Shown here in pieces: positions 1 through 9,964 of a stretch of 64,000 bases of DNA. The notes beneath the pieces were generated by a model. That model did no database searches. It had not been told where the DNA came from and was given only the letters and a program-made list of their open reading frames with translations. The DNA is from Sesamum alatum (taxonomy: Eukaryota; Streptophyta; Magnoliopsida; Lamiales; Pedaliaceae): positions 2,604,001 to 2,668,000 of the forward strand of contig JACGWO010000003.1 in NCBI GenBank assembly GCA_034509735.1, given 5' to 3'. The translations under genes and the position numbers were made by a program. Position 1 is the first letter of the stretch. Each line of letters opens with the position of its first letter.

Positions 1-257
1 CGAAATATTATAATTTAATTTTGCAATTTTATAGAATTGATAAAAAAGAGAGACTTTGGTGAAAATAATACAAAATTTTCTTTGTATTTATAGGAAAAAA
101 ATAAAAATAAAAATGGTAATACAACATAATTTTGGCTGCAAATTGCAAATTGTTTGCAATTTGCAACCACTTATTATTATTATCTTTTTTTTTAAAAAAA
201 AAAAACAAGTTTAAGTTTGGGCTCAGCCCAAACTAGAAAAAAAAATTAAAAAGACCC

Positions 258-392
258 AATCAGTCCTGGGTTGATCCTAGGTCGGTCCTGGGCTGGTTGA
301 GTCCTGGACCGGGCTTAAAACGGGCTGGTTCATGGGCTGGTCCTGGGCTGAGTTTTTTTGGGTTGGTCCATGCCGGTCCTGGGCTGGCGCGG
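258..392. repeat. Degenerate GGGCTGGTCCT-type short repeat
   Basis: Many imperfect copies of a GGTCCTGGGCTGG-like word follow each other here. The flanking bases 1-257 are AT-rich and show nothing recognisable. An ATG frame over the repeat (297-521) has a composition set by the repeat and is not credible as a gene. Confidence 0.5.
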
Positions 393-521
393 CCCACTAT
401 ACACCTTGATGTTCATCCATCGGTTGACTTCCTGGCGTTCCTCCTCGTCCCCGCTGGGAAGAGGGTCCCGCACTACTTGATTGGGAGCCACAGAAAGTTG
501 AGAGAATGGACTCCATTATGA

Positions 522-989
522 ACTAGCGGAGGTGATCGTACAGGAGCAGATATAAGACGACAGAAGCAGCGACTGGGTTGGACACTGGGGCTGGGAGGTT
601 CGCCACCCGGAGCAGCTGCGACACCAGCTGGAGAAGGGAAGGCACCAGCTGGCATAGGTAATGCACCAACTGGAGAAGGGAAGGAACCAATTGGAGCGGG
701 GCAATCGACAACTGGAACTGGGAGGCCACCAGCTGAAGCTGGGTCACTAGCTAGAGCGGGGGATGGCAGATCCTACTACAGCTGGGAAGAGGCATCTCCG
801 GATAAAGATCCAACATTATCCGAATCGGCCATTTCTCACACCAAATCTCAAGTGTTCCCACATACAACGCCAAGGATGCGTACCGGGGTCCAGCAACACC
901 ACAAAATATCGAGGTATCTTCACGAATATTCAAAGATTGTAGGAGAGACCAGCCTGCAGAGGGAGTTAGCACTCCGATGCTTAAGTTAG
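522..989 (+). other. Open frame without ATG, heptapeptide-repeat start, unknown
   Basis: After a TGA at 519-521 this frame stays open for 155 codons to a TAG at 987-989. Its only ATG is late, near 878. The first part is a Gly/Pro-rich run of heptads of the type P-A-G-E-G-K-A, encoded by the 21-bp minisatellite at 603-749. The last 75 codons are non-repetitive, of mixed charged composition, and end in a Leu/Arg-rich helix-like stretch. The GC content is clearly above that of the surrounding DNA. I do not recognise a family. It could be an internal exon, a degenerate transposon gag or chance. The lack of an ATG and of any neighbouring gene keeps confidence low. Confidence 0.25.
603..749 (+). 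repeat. 21-bp minisatellite, about 7 units
   Basis: Units begin at 603, 624, 645, 666, 687, 708 and 729, each exactly 21 bp. The consensus is close to CCAGCTGGAGAAGGGAAGGCA. The period is a multiple of three and one plus-strand frame is open throughout, so the array reads as heptapeptide repeats. Confidence 0.85.
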
Positions 990-2020
990 TAATGTTCGAC
1001 TGAATAAGATAAAAGAAAAACTTGAATAATAGTGAGAATAATGGTAAAGTGATGTGTTGTAGTGATAATCCATGTGAAAATGTGTTGAAAAATACCTTAC
1101 ATTTAGATAGAAAAACGTGCGCAAAGTGAGTGTCAAGAGAGTATAGATGTTACTATAAAGTTGTGTATATTCGAGTTGTCTCAAATGACTGCACAATATG
1201 CTCTTTTATAACTAGTTTTGAACCCGATTTTTGAGGAATTAAGTTTAGTTCCATATACCGTTGAGAACCTTGGGATGTCAGCTTCTTAACGCAACAAACT
1301 GCATGAGAATCGGAGTTGAATTGGTGATGATATAGTCATTTGAGTCAATCCTGCCATATCTGCCATGTTTTTCAAAAAAATAGTTACCTACTAAGAAAGA
1401 CTCGGATTCTAGCCAATCTACAAGGAATTTGGATGAGATTTTTTAGTATGACGTGGCCCTATGTGTTGGTTAGTTGTGTGATGAGGAATCTGAGTTTTTT
1501 ATGACTATACTTATTGTATGAGCTTTTTTCGTGGGCTTACCAGGTTAGTGTATGAAAAGTAGACTTATGTATTGAAAAACCTTACTGTTTTGGGCCTATT
1601 GGCCTTGGCCTAATAGGCTACCTGACCTGGAGACCTACTCCTAGCTTTTAGGCTGACCCGACGAATTTGAGGGAGCATCATCATCATTATTTATAAATAG
1701 TTAGATGTCCTCTCATATAGATGAATGGTTCAAATTTCATCAACATTATTTATAAATATCTTTTTAAAAACTTATACTATAAATTTATATATATTTAAAA
1801 TTATATGAATGTTAAAATATAATATAAAGATATATAATGCAATTTCTATATAAAAATAAATCCAAAAACATAAAAAAGAACCCCTCCCCCAACATAAGAC
1901 AGGTAGCAGCAGCAGCGGATGAACTTGGGGGTGGGCGCAGAGTAGGTGGTGCTTGTCTGTAGCGAGCGAGGGTGGGGGAGGGCTTCTGGCGAGCATGGGG
2001 TTCTCGCAGCGTCGCTAAGT

Positions 2021-2025
<5 letters not shown>
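990..2025. other. AT-rich intergenic DNA, no gene seen
   Basis: Short frames in this stretch have no recognisable domain and biased composition. A locally GC-rich patch at about 1880-2000 with runs of C and G has no supportable coding content. Confidence 0.6.
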
Positions 2026-2060
<35 letters not shown>

Positions 2061-2080
2061 ATATATATATATATATATAT
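2026..2080. repeat. Compound microsatellite (CT)n-(TA)n
   Basis: An uninterrupted CT tract of about 30 bp is followed after a short GTCT break by a TA tract of about 20 bp. Confidence 0.9.
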
Positions 2081-2094
2081 TTCAATAATATATA

Positions 2095-2270
2095 ATTATC
2101 GAATTTTAGTTTATTGGAGGGTAAAATAGTCGATCTAAGTTTTATTATCACTTTAGTCCTTTAAGTTTTAAATTATCAAATTAGTCCTTATTTTAAGCGC
2201 AGAAACAACTCTTTTGTATTTTTATATGTTGAACATGATGTAATTATCTTATATGAATAATAAAATCTAC
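2095..2270 (+). repeat. Fragment of a dispersed repeat family (copy 1 of 3)
   Basis: The segment aligns by eye to 27380-27530 on the plus strand and to the reverse complement of 5430-5600. Shared landmarks are GGAGGGTAAAATAGTC, then CACTTTAGTCC and TTAAGTTT, then an AATTAGTCC block. It is a truncated copy without the end carrying GGGYAAATGC. Bases 2271-2851 after it are AT-rich with nothing recognised. Confidence 0.55.
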
Positions 2271-2851
2271 TCTTGTGAATATAATAATAATATATTGTTT
2301 AACTTGAAATAATACATCTTTTTTTTTATTTTCAGTAATTAAAAAATTAAAATTATGAATTAATTTTATAAAACTTATGTAATTTGAATATATAATAAAA
2401 AAAATTAATTCAGTCATTTTTAATTTTAGGAGTTAAAGATATGTTTAAGAAAATTAAATCTTACCAATATTTATTAAAATATTAACAACTAGAGTTTCAA
2501 ACAAAAAGTTGGTGGAATGTACTTTTGAACTAGATTTTTTTGTGGATTTCATAAACTAGTTTACAAGTACATTACACCAACGTTTTGTTCAAAATCCAAT
2601 CTGTTAATATTAATAAATATGGTTAAGATTTAACTTTTTTAGATTTACCTTTAACTTTTAAAATTTAAAATTATTGACTTAGATTTTTTTATTATATTTT
2701 TATATTAGATAAGTTTTATAAAATTTATTCATAATTTTAAGTTTGTTTGTAACTTCTAAAAATGAAAATAAAAAAGACTACTTTATTTTAAGTTTTTTTT
2801 TTAGCAAATGCGAAGAGGATTTATTAAAACCACAGTTGATGAAATACACGG

Positions 2852-3124
2852 AAATATTATATTTTTGGTCCCATAGGTTAGGGGGGTCGACAAATTTAGT
2901 CCCACGCTTTCTAAGATTACCAATTTAGTCCCAAAATTGGGATTTTTTGACTGATGTGGTCCTCAATGACGTTTTTCGTCAAAAAAATAACGACACACGC
3001 ACGTGACGTGCGTGTGCCCATTAATGTGGGAGGGAGGTGTGTGACTAAATTGGTAATCTCTCAAAAAGCATGGGAGTAAATGTGTCGACCCCCCAACCTA
3101 TGGGACCAAAAATGTAATTTTGCC
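2852..3124. mobile_element. MITE with long terminal inverted repeats (copy 1)
   Basis: The left arm reads TTTTTGGTCCCATAGGTTAG followed by GGGGGTCGAC and ATTTAGTCCCA. The right arm is its reverse complement, ending in CCTATGGGACCAAAAATG. The element is about 270 bp, too small to code. A second copy at 4261-4534 has its central part in the opposite orientation. A perfect 23-bp palindrome lies at 2994-3016. No clean target duplication is seen for this copy. Confidence 0.85.
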
Positions 3125-3314
3125 TTAAGATTTATATAATCATATTTGTTTATATTTTTTTATGAATGAATTTGTTCAGAAGAGTTACAGAAGTTTTTCA
3201 TCTATGAATACTGAAGTGACGACGTGTTATAATGTATACTAATAGTTGTAATTTTTCAAATATCATTATACTAATAATTAAATTATTTAACTGTTGCTAA
3301 TGTTTGAATTAGTT

Positions 3315-3420
3315 AAATTATATATCCGATATAGTAGTCTTAAAAATGAACACAATTTCAAATAATTAAATTATATATCCGATATAGTAGTCTTAAAAAT
3401 GAACACAATTTCAAATAATT
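3315..3420 (+). repeat. 53-bp perfect tandem duplication
   Basis: Units 3315-3367 and 3368-3420 appear identical and both start AAATTATATATCCGAT. A second sequence containing TTAACTGTTGCTAATG flanks the pair on both sides (about 3285-3314 and 3421-3455), giving an X-Y-Y-X arrangement. Confidence 0.9.
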
Positions 3421-3455
3421 AAATTATTTAACTGTTGCTAATGTTTGAATTAGTT

Positions 3456-4260
3456 AAAATCGAATCTTTTTTACCTTCTGTATTAGTTTTGGTCAGAATA
3501 CGAAATATATCAGTTATGTATCACAAAAGAAATTTTAATTGCCAGCAGACCTACAAGCACTCATTTTGTTTTTTTTTTTTTCCTTACAAGCACTCATTTT
3601 GTATGTGGAACTGTAGGGGCTCAATATATCAAATAAACTTAGATGCTGAAACAACAGTATGCTGAGCTGAGCGTTAAAAGAGCATCTCCACAAATATTTA
3701 ATTAATGAAAACAAGTGCATTAGTTGAATAAACTGTGATAGAGTTCATATCTTTTGATTCTTTAAGAAGAATTGTGGCGTTCAAAATACATTGCTGAAAC
3801 TTCTATTTTCTTAAAGTCACTCGTGAATCAACAGTTCCCTTACAGGACAAGTTTTATTTGGTATATTTGTGTAATTCCTTTTGTCAAATAAAAAAAAAAA
3901 AAAAAGAAACTTCAATTTTCCAGTCTGTTTACAGCTTGTAAAAAATGGTAAAAAAATGTTACTTTTAAACGACATACAATATGCTCCTCAAGAGAGCAAA
4001 AGACCCGAAAATATTTTTTAGAAAAAAATTTAACATTTTAAAAGAAATCCTAAATGAACAAATATTGTATATATTTTCTGCTTAATAAAGTTTACCGAAG
4101 GAAACCAAATCTAAGCAAGTCAAGATTGCGAAATGCTTCTTAACACCAAGCTCTTTAACATTGGCATTGAACTCTCAAGGAGCTCTCTCTTGCTCAAAAC
4201 TCTATCTTATGTACAATCTCCTTCCTAAAGAAAAATGCAGCAAGACATATGGTTCAAATA
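3456..4260. other. AT-rich intergenic DNA, no gene seen
   Basis: The stretch holds a poly-A tract near 3890 and a short duplication of ACAAGCACTCATTTTGT around 3553 and 3586. No frame has recognisable content. Confidence 0.6.
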
Positions 4261-4534
4261 GACAAAATTATACTTTTGGTCCCATAGGTTAGGAGGGTCG
4301 ACATATTTAGTCCCACGCTTTCTCAAAGATCACCAATTTAGTCCTACACTTCCCTCTCACTAATGGGCATGTGCACATCACGTGCGTGTGCCGTTCGTTT
4401 TTTTGACGGAAAACGTCGTTTGGGACCAAATGTGTTAAAAAAGTCCCAATTTTGAGACTAAATTGGTAATCTTATAAAGCGTTGGACTAAATGTGTCAAC
4501 CCCCTAATCTATAGGACTAAAAATGTAATTTTGC
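4261..4534. mobile_element. MITE with long terminal inverted repeats (copy 2)
   Basis: The terminal arms are those of the 2852-3124 element, while the centre is inverted relative to it. Flanks TTCAAATA (4253-4260) and TTGAAATA (4535-4542) form an 8-bp target duplication with one mismatch. That size fits the Mutator superfamily. The size of 274 bp and the lack of coding capacity mark a non-autonomous element. Confidence 0.85.
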
Positions 4535-4552
4535 TTGAAATACACTGAAGAC

Positions 4553-5334
4553 CAAACTAAAACAAAGCTAACCCACTCTAGAAACTAAGCAGACTAAGTA
4601 AACGTGAGATCTGATCCACCATTGCCTGAGCATCCTTCGTCAGACCGTTGAAAAACTTGCTATTTCGGTTATTCCAGAGAGACCAGGCAGTTAGTAAGAG
4701 CCTAGCAAAGCCCTCAGTGCCTAGCTGCGAACGGCCATACTACATCCAATCCTCCAGCTGAAGATCATCCCTCGAGGTGACGACCCATGGGAGGTTGGAT
4801 ACCGCCTACACCAAGTGCGCAAAGGAGCACGAGATCAAGACGTGGCCAAGGCCATCCTCCTCCAACCCGCAGCAGGGGCATGCATCTTCTAGTTGAACGC
4901 CACGAGAAATAAGATTAGCAATCATTGGTAGCGCGTTCTTGGAGCACCGCCAGGCGAATAACTGAACTTTCGGCCGCACTTTCGCCTCCCATTTGAACTC
5001 CCATCCTCCTCTCGCACTCCTGGACTGGATGAACTTGGCCCCTCATTGGAGGCCGTCGCCAACAAATATGCGCTACGAACAGAGAGTCTCCCCTTCCGGT
5101 TGGAATGCCAAATTCGCCGACCTAGCACCAGTCCATCCCGGTTGTCAGTTGGAGGATGCAGACTGCAACAACACTCGCGAATTCTGACCTTACAATGTCC
5201 TCCTTCCAGTTATGATCTCCATGAGAAGGGCCTCCACATTAGAGTCAAGGGGAAGCATCCGCGGCAGCCACGAGTCCTCTGCAATGCTCACCTGTTGGCC
5301 CGATTGAACCTCCCAACGCACGCCCTCATTTTAT
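4553..5334 (-). pseudogene. LINE (non-LTR retrotransposon) 3' end with zinc-binding domain
   Basis: The minus strand reads as the C-terminal part of a plant LINE ORF2. It covers the linker after the reverse transcriptase and then the zf-RVT type domain: a W-W-x-F-x-W core (ending about 4930) followed by C-P-C-C-G, then a G-H-V-L-I-x-C block around 4800-4890, and a W-S-L-W-N-N-R-N block around 4655-4690. The domain acts with the reverse transcriptase in target-primed copying. At least two in-frame stops (near 4799 and 4742) and two frame changes (near 4990 and 5130) interrupt it. The reverse transcriptase and endonuclease lie outside this fragment, as expected for a 5'-truncated insertion. The GC content is higher than in the flanks. 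The family assignment is firm and the exact ends are estimates. Confidence 0.8.
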
Positions 5335-5429
5335 TTTAAGTTAAACAATATGTTATTATAATGTATACAAGAGTTCAAATTTTTCATTAGTCACTGCATA
5401 TCAAAACAAAAAAAGTTTTCATTAGTCAC

Positions 5430-5727
5430 AAAATAAATACAACATATTCAACATACAAAAGTATAAAAAAAATTGGGCTCTTGCCTAAAAAAGAACTAAT
5501 TTGCCGATTTTACAAACTTAAGGGACTAAAGTGAGAAAATTAAATTTAAATTGACTCTTTTACCCTCCAAAAAGTCAAAATTCGGCCATATTTTTGCCAG
5601 AAAATGGCCAAAGGGACCAAACTGAGAAAAAACTAAAGTTTAAAGATGATAAATTCAAGACATGAACTTGAGGGGCTAAAGTGATTCTAAACAAAAATTG
5701 AAGGGACCAAATGTAGCATTTACCCTT
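5430..5727 (-). repeat. Dispersed repeat family (copy 2 of 3), inverted
   Basis: The reverse complement aligns to 27252-27530 over nearly its whole length. It starts AAGGGTAAATGC, followed by evenly spaced TTGGTCCC / TTTAGTCCC blocks and a GGAGGGTAAAAGAGTC block. It has only one terminus of this kind, so it is not a simple inverted-repeat element. It ends 15 bp before the arm at 5742. Confidence 0.65.
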
Positions 5728-5741
5728 AATAATATATATAT

Positions 5742-5946
5742 AGGGGAAAATACTAGTTTAGTCCGTTAACTTTACCATCTATTAATTTTAGTCCTTTAAG
5801 TTTATCTGTTTTAATTTTAGTCCTGTAACTTTCAAAAATGAGTAATTTTAGTCCTCTGGCAGTATTTTGGACATATTTACCCTTTTGCAACTTTTCTTGA
5901 ACAATTTAGTCCAAATTGTGTTCCTTTAATAAATTTAACCCCTGCT
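5742..5946 (+). repeat. Left inverted-repeat arm next to the virus
   Basis: Blocks of TTTAGTCC plus TTTAACTTT-like sequence recur about every 32 bp, followed by a TTTACCCTTTTGC block and AATTTAGTCCAAA. The reverse complement of 10905-11060 shows the same blocks in the same order. The arm ends about 10 bp before the viral primer-binding site. Confidence 0.65.
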
Positions 5947-5955
5947 CAAACCAAA

Positions 5956-5972
5956 TGGTATCAGAGCCAAGG
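5956..5972 (+). promoter_or_regulatory. Viral primer-binding site for tRNA-Met
   Basis: TGGTATCAGAGCCAAGG matches the complement of the 3' end of plant initiator tRNA-Met, the minus-strand primer of Caulimoviridae. It lies 21 bases before the first viral ATG and marks position 1 of such genomes by convention. Confidence 0.85.
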
Positions 5973-5976
5973 TTTA

Positions 5977-6802
5977 TTGAAGAAATATTTGTTTATATTA
6001 CATATTGATGTTTTATCCCTAACGGAGGAGAACTTTAAAAGCATGGAACCGAGCGAAAGTTCGAGTTACACTGAAAACAGGGAGTATTTTCAGATTCTGA
6101 AAATACAAAAAATAGAATTTCTTATGGAAATTCTTAGAAATATCACCAACAGTCCGAGGTTGGTCGATGCGTCATTTCTTCCAAAAGAAGAAAGAGAGGA
6201 ATGGCATAGACATCGCCATGTTCGAGAGACGTTACCGGGAAATGCAGTAAGAATAGCTTACGCCCTTTCCAACACACATCATTCTGATTTATTTCTTAGG
6301 AAAGAGTATATTGAAATTCCTAGAATTTTCAAGGAATTCGCTAAGGTAATGACACCAGATCCTATTAGAATACCTAGAATAGGTGATGTTGATATCTTGA
6401 TAAAAGATCACCCGGTTTTAGATCGAACCCTTAGTTCTAAAACTGAATTTAGTAGCAGGATGTCCATTTCAGAAGATAGGATTATGGCCTATAAGGGAAA
6501 GGAACCCGAGTTGTTAAAGTCTCGAGCTATTAGGGTGGATAACGTAAAACTTAGGTGCCCTGAAGGCTGGAAACAAATCCAAGTTATATTTGACATCACT
6601 AGAACAGAAAATTGTTTTTCCTTGTGATGACTTATACCATCTACAACAACCTGTTGTGGGAAAATATGAAGGTATGCTAGAAATAGCAGGCCATGAGATT
6701 ATTGTTACAGGTGTTGCAGGACGAGAAAATGGGATAATGACTCTAGGAATAAATTTCCTTGAAGATCATAAACCATGGGGAAGGAAAGGTAATGGTATGT
6801 AA
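5977..6802 (+). pseudogene. Endogenous pararetrovirus ORF1, N-terminal part
   Basis: The frame starts with an ATG 21 bp after the primer-binding site and stays open to 6627. The reading then moves to another frame (6590-6802), so one frameshift lies near 6600. The product is charged and mostly hydrophilic, with no transmembrane segment. No zinc knuckle and no clear 30K movement-protein core could be recognised. In the family this end of the polyprotein holds movement and coat proteins and usually takes well over 2 kb. Here only about 0.85 kb separates the start from the protease. Either a large deletion has occurred or this lineage has an unusual N-terminus. A further frame change near 6800-6830 links it to the protease. 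Confidence 0.55.
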
Positions 6803-6834
6803 TTCAGTTTGGATGGTTATACCATTAGAATTGA

Positions 6835-7260
6835 ATGACGAGCCCCTTTTCTATATACATATCTGTTGGTATGTTGTATGAACAATATAAGTCAGAATAT
6901 TTTGCAGCTTATATTGACTCAGGATCAGGGATTTGCACGGCAAAACCTGGTGTATTCCCTAGCGAAGCTATGGAATCCTTACCCATTATTGCAGGAAGGG
7001 ATTTTTCACAAAAAATTCTTGTACTCAATAAGGGTATACGAGAAGCAAAAATCATGATTGGAGGAGCATTTGGAACACCTTGGTTCAAGGTAAAAACGCC
7101 TCCTATTTACTTTCATGATACAGGAGCAGATATTTTGTTAGGTAATAATTTCATCCAAACCTTTGCAAAATATGTCCAGGATAACCACAAAAATCTGTTG
7201 ATTTTTACTACTAACTGTGGTAGCGAGATACAGGTTTTGCAAAGAGAAAAAGGCATTTAA
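6835..7260 (+). pseudogene. Endogenous pararetrovirus aspartic protease region
   Basis: A retropepsin-like domain shows the active-site triad D-S-G at about residue 28 (I-D-S-G-S-G) and the downstream hydrophobic-hydrophobic-G motif as I-L-L-G-N-N-F around residue 102. The protease cuts the viral polyprotein. The frame ends with TAA at 7258-7260. The stretch to the reverse transcriptase (7261-7440) carries stops in all frames tried, so the polyprotein is broken here. The position between N-terminal ORF1 and reverse transcriptase is the usual Caulimoviridae order. The domain call is confident; the boundaries follow open-frame limits rather than processing sites. Confidence 0.75.
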
Positions 7261-7439
7261 CAGGATAATGCCCATAAATTTTCGCAGCAAACGTGGTGAT
7301 GATGCCAAATTAACCCATCCAAAAATGCAGGATAAAAGAAAATTTGGTAAGGCTCTTTTGTCTTTCAGGCAAGGGCTTTGATGATGCTTCGGAAGAAGAT
7401 CTTAGGATCTTAAAGGAAGCTATACAAGAATGAAGGTCG

Positions 7440-8877
7440 ATGGACATGGACGGAGAAAGTAAACTCTCTCTCGAGAATGTCAAGAGACTTATTCAAAGGA
7501 ATTTCAGTGAGAATCCTTTGGCATAGTGGGATAAAAACAAGATCGAGGCTACTCTAAAGGTCAAAGAGGAATGCAAGTACGAGTATGTTCGATACAAGCC
7601 CATCCAAATGAACATGGAGGATAAGAAAGATATGCAGGAGATCATCAAAGAGCATATCAATCTTAGACTCATTGAGCCTGGAGTCTCTGCCTATAGTAGC
7701 CCTGGTTTTCTGGTAAGAAATCATGGTGAGATAAAAAGAGGTAAACCCAGGTTAGTTATTAACTATCAAGGCATCAATAGAATATTACAATTTGATGGTT
7801 ATTATATCCCAAGTAGAGAACACTTAATTGATTGCATTAAAGGTGCTAAAGTGTTTTCTAAGTTTTGATTGCAAATCTGGATTCTATCAGATTAAGATGG
7901 AAAATGACTCAAAGAAATATACTGCATTTTCCACACCTCATGGACAATATATCTGGAATGTACTTCCAATGGGACTTGCCAATGCACCCCAGATATTTCA
8001 AAGAAAGATGGATAATCTTTTCAAAGACTATCTAGAGTTTATGTTTGTTTACATAGACGATATCTTGATTGCATCTAAAAATATACAGGATCATATTAGA
8101 CATCTTGAAATATTTTCCGATGCATGCCATAAGGAGGGACTAGTGCTCTCCGAAAAGAAAGCCATTATAGCTGTCAATAAAATTGAATTTTTAGGAATTC
8201 TTATTGACGAGGCAGGTATTGAGTTGCAGGAACACATTGTAGAGAAGATTCGCAATTTTCCTGACACCCTTAAAGATAAGAAACAACTCCAAAGCTTCTT
8301 AGGAGTTGTCAATTTTGCAGGAATCTTTATCAAGGACCTTGCAAAATACAGAAAGGATTTCCGTCCACTCCTGAAAGAAACAGAAAGTTCAAAGTGGAAA
8401 TGGGAGGAAATACATACGCAAAGGGTCCGGGAGTTAAAACAGATTTGCAATAGCTTGCCAAAGCTTGCAATTCCCCAAGACGAAGATGAGTTGGTAGTTT
8501 ACACGGACGCCAACGATTACAGATGGGCAGCAGTGCTCATGAGAAAAACGGCTACTGGCGAAGAGCCATGTAGATACTCAGGAGGGTTGTTCACCGAACA
8601 ACAAGCCAAATTATGGCATATTAACGAGAAGGAATTCTTTACAGTTTGGAAGGCTTTCAAAAAATGGCCTTTGTTCTTACTAGCCAAAGAATTTACATTA
8701 AAAGTTGATAATACGAATGTTAAGGCTTTCTTAAAAAATAAACTTGAATCAAAGATTGAGAAAGCTCGTATTATTAGGTGGCAGGCAGAATGCCAATATT
8801 ATTGTTATGATATTGTCATTATCAAATCTCATGAAAATGTTCTTGCAGATTTCTTAACAAGAGATGGAGGCAGCTGA
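7440..8877 (+). pseudogene. Endogenous pararetrovirus reverse transcriptase-RNase H
   Basis: This copies viral RNA into DNA and removes the RNA strand. Visible blocks are a P-R-L-V-I-N-Y motif (about 7750), a G-F-Y-Q-I motif (about 7880), L-P-M-G-L-x-N-A-P (about 7965), the catalytic Y-I-D-D-I-L (about 8050), and an RNase H start with Y-T-D-A-N-D (about 8500). A C-terminal H-E-N-V-L-A-D-F-L block ends the protein. Breaks are an in-frame TAG at 7524-7526 and a one-base frameshift near 7861-7868, where an extra T follows the S-K-F codons. From 7870 to the stop at 8875-8877 the frame is intact. The last 14 bases overlap ORF2. No integrase follows, which separates it from LTR retrotransposons. 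The short YIDD-type polymerase and absence of integrase fit Caulimoviridae. The genus is not settled. Confidence 0.9.
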
Positions 8878-9961
8878 AGCAGACTCCGTCATCATCAGGC
8901 TCAGACACCTCAGGGAGAACCTTGAGGAGATTGATAAGAGATTTGGACAGCTAACAATTAAAGCCCAAATAGCTGGCCAAGTCCAACAAGCTGATCTGGA
9001 CACCGTCCAGAGCGCCATCAGGAGTACCAAACTTGCTGCAAGCTCGTTATGGGACGACCTACTGGAACCAATTCGAAAGGCGTCATCTTTGGTGATAGCC
9101 CGAGAATTAAGAGAGCAGGGCTCTAAACCTGCAATTAGAGAACAGGGCTCTAAACCTGTAGCTGCAGATTCAAGTATTGCTTGCACAAGGCCATCGCCAG
9201 ACTTTGGTGAAAAGGCAAAAGTTGAGTTACAGAAAGTGCAAACTCCTGATAATTCAAGTCAACCCAACACCTCTGGGGTAAAAGAGGAAGAGATTAACCT
9301 TAGGCCAATGACGGGCACCTCTAAGGTTAATACTAACGAAGCTTTATCTTCTGTTTCCGCTTGGCAGGATTATCAGAAATCATGGGAAAAACTTGTTTCC
9401 CGTAAAGGTATAAGCCCATGCAAGACCATCGTAGACACATCCGGAAAATATAACAGAATCTGGATGATCGAAGGGTCTAAACCAGAAGAGGTACGAGAGT
9501 GGTATGATTTTGGAGCCCTTGCTTCAGTTCATACTACGTCACCAAGCTTTCCGGAAATCTCAAAGCTTCCGGAATGGATTAGTGGGGCGGTATATGACGC
9601 ATGGCAAAACAATCCCCACCTTAAACGAGGAGATATTTTGGAGCTCAAGTTCATTTCCATAGCTCCAGAAATCGCAGGAAAAGGGTCTCACCCAGCATTC
9701 CATTTCATTAAATTGCAAAGACCAGACATGGTAGCATTCAACCGAGTCAAGGCTGCCACAGGAGAGGCTCCCCTGGTGTCTTCCCTTAGTGAAGATGACA
9801 TATCCACCAGAAGAGCATGGGGATACTGGGTCTGTCTCACAGAGATGGATAAAGTCAAATATCCATTTAAAATATTTTCCAATAAATTAAATGGATCATT
9901 CCTGTTAAACTCCATGACAGGAAAAAGCACTGAGTTTGCAGAAAGCTTGTTTGAAAAGTAA
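8864..9961 (+). CDS. Endogenous pararetrovirus ORF2, unknown function
   Basis: A complete 365-codon frame starts with an ATG that overlaps the end of the polymerase gene by 14 bases, an arrangement suited to termination-reinitiation. The first 70 residues are rich in Glu, Gln, Leu and Ala in a heptad-like pattern and may form a coiled coil. A direct repeat of R-E-Q-G-S-K-P follows at about residues 85-100. After a Ser/Pro/Thr-rich linker, a globular-looking C-terminal half has many Trp and Phe. The same protein, broken, is present in copy 2 (minus, 30412-31500). A second ORF after the polymerase recalls florendovirus-type members of Caulimoviridae, but I do not recognise a domain. It is the only long viral frame in the window without a visible break. 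Confidence 0.6.
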   Translation: MEAAEADSVIIRLRHLRENLEEIDKRFGQLTIKAQIAGQVQQADLDTVQSAIRSTKLAASSLWDDLLEPIRKASSLVIARELREQGSKPAIREQGSKPVAADSSIACTRPSPDFGEKAKVELQKVQTPDNSSQPNTSGVKEEEINLRPMTGTSKVNTNEALSSVSAWQDYQKSWEKLVSRKGISPCKTIVDTSGKYNRIWMIEGSKPEEVREWYDFGALASVHTTSPSFPEISKLPEWISGAVYDAWQNNPHLKRGDILELKFISIAPEIAGKGSHPAFHFIKLQRPDMVAFNRVKAATGEAPLVSSLSEDDISTRRAWGYWVCLTEMDKVKYPFKIFSNKLNGSFLLNSMTGKSTEFAESLFEK

Positions 9962-9964
9962 AGA

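Noticed and set aside
8091..8450. Minus-strand 119-codon frame inside the viral reverse transcriptase
   Set aside because: It is the shadow of the plus-strand gene, which has clear motifs.
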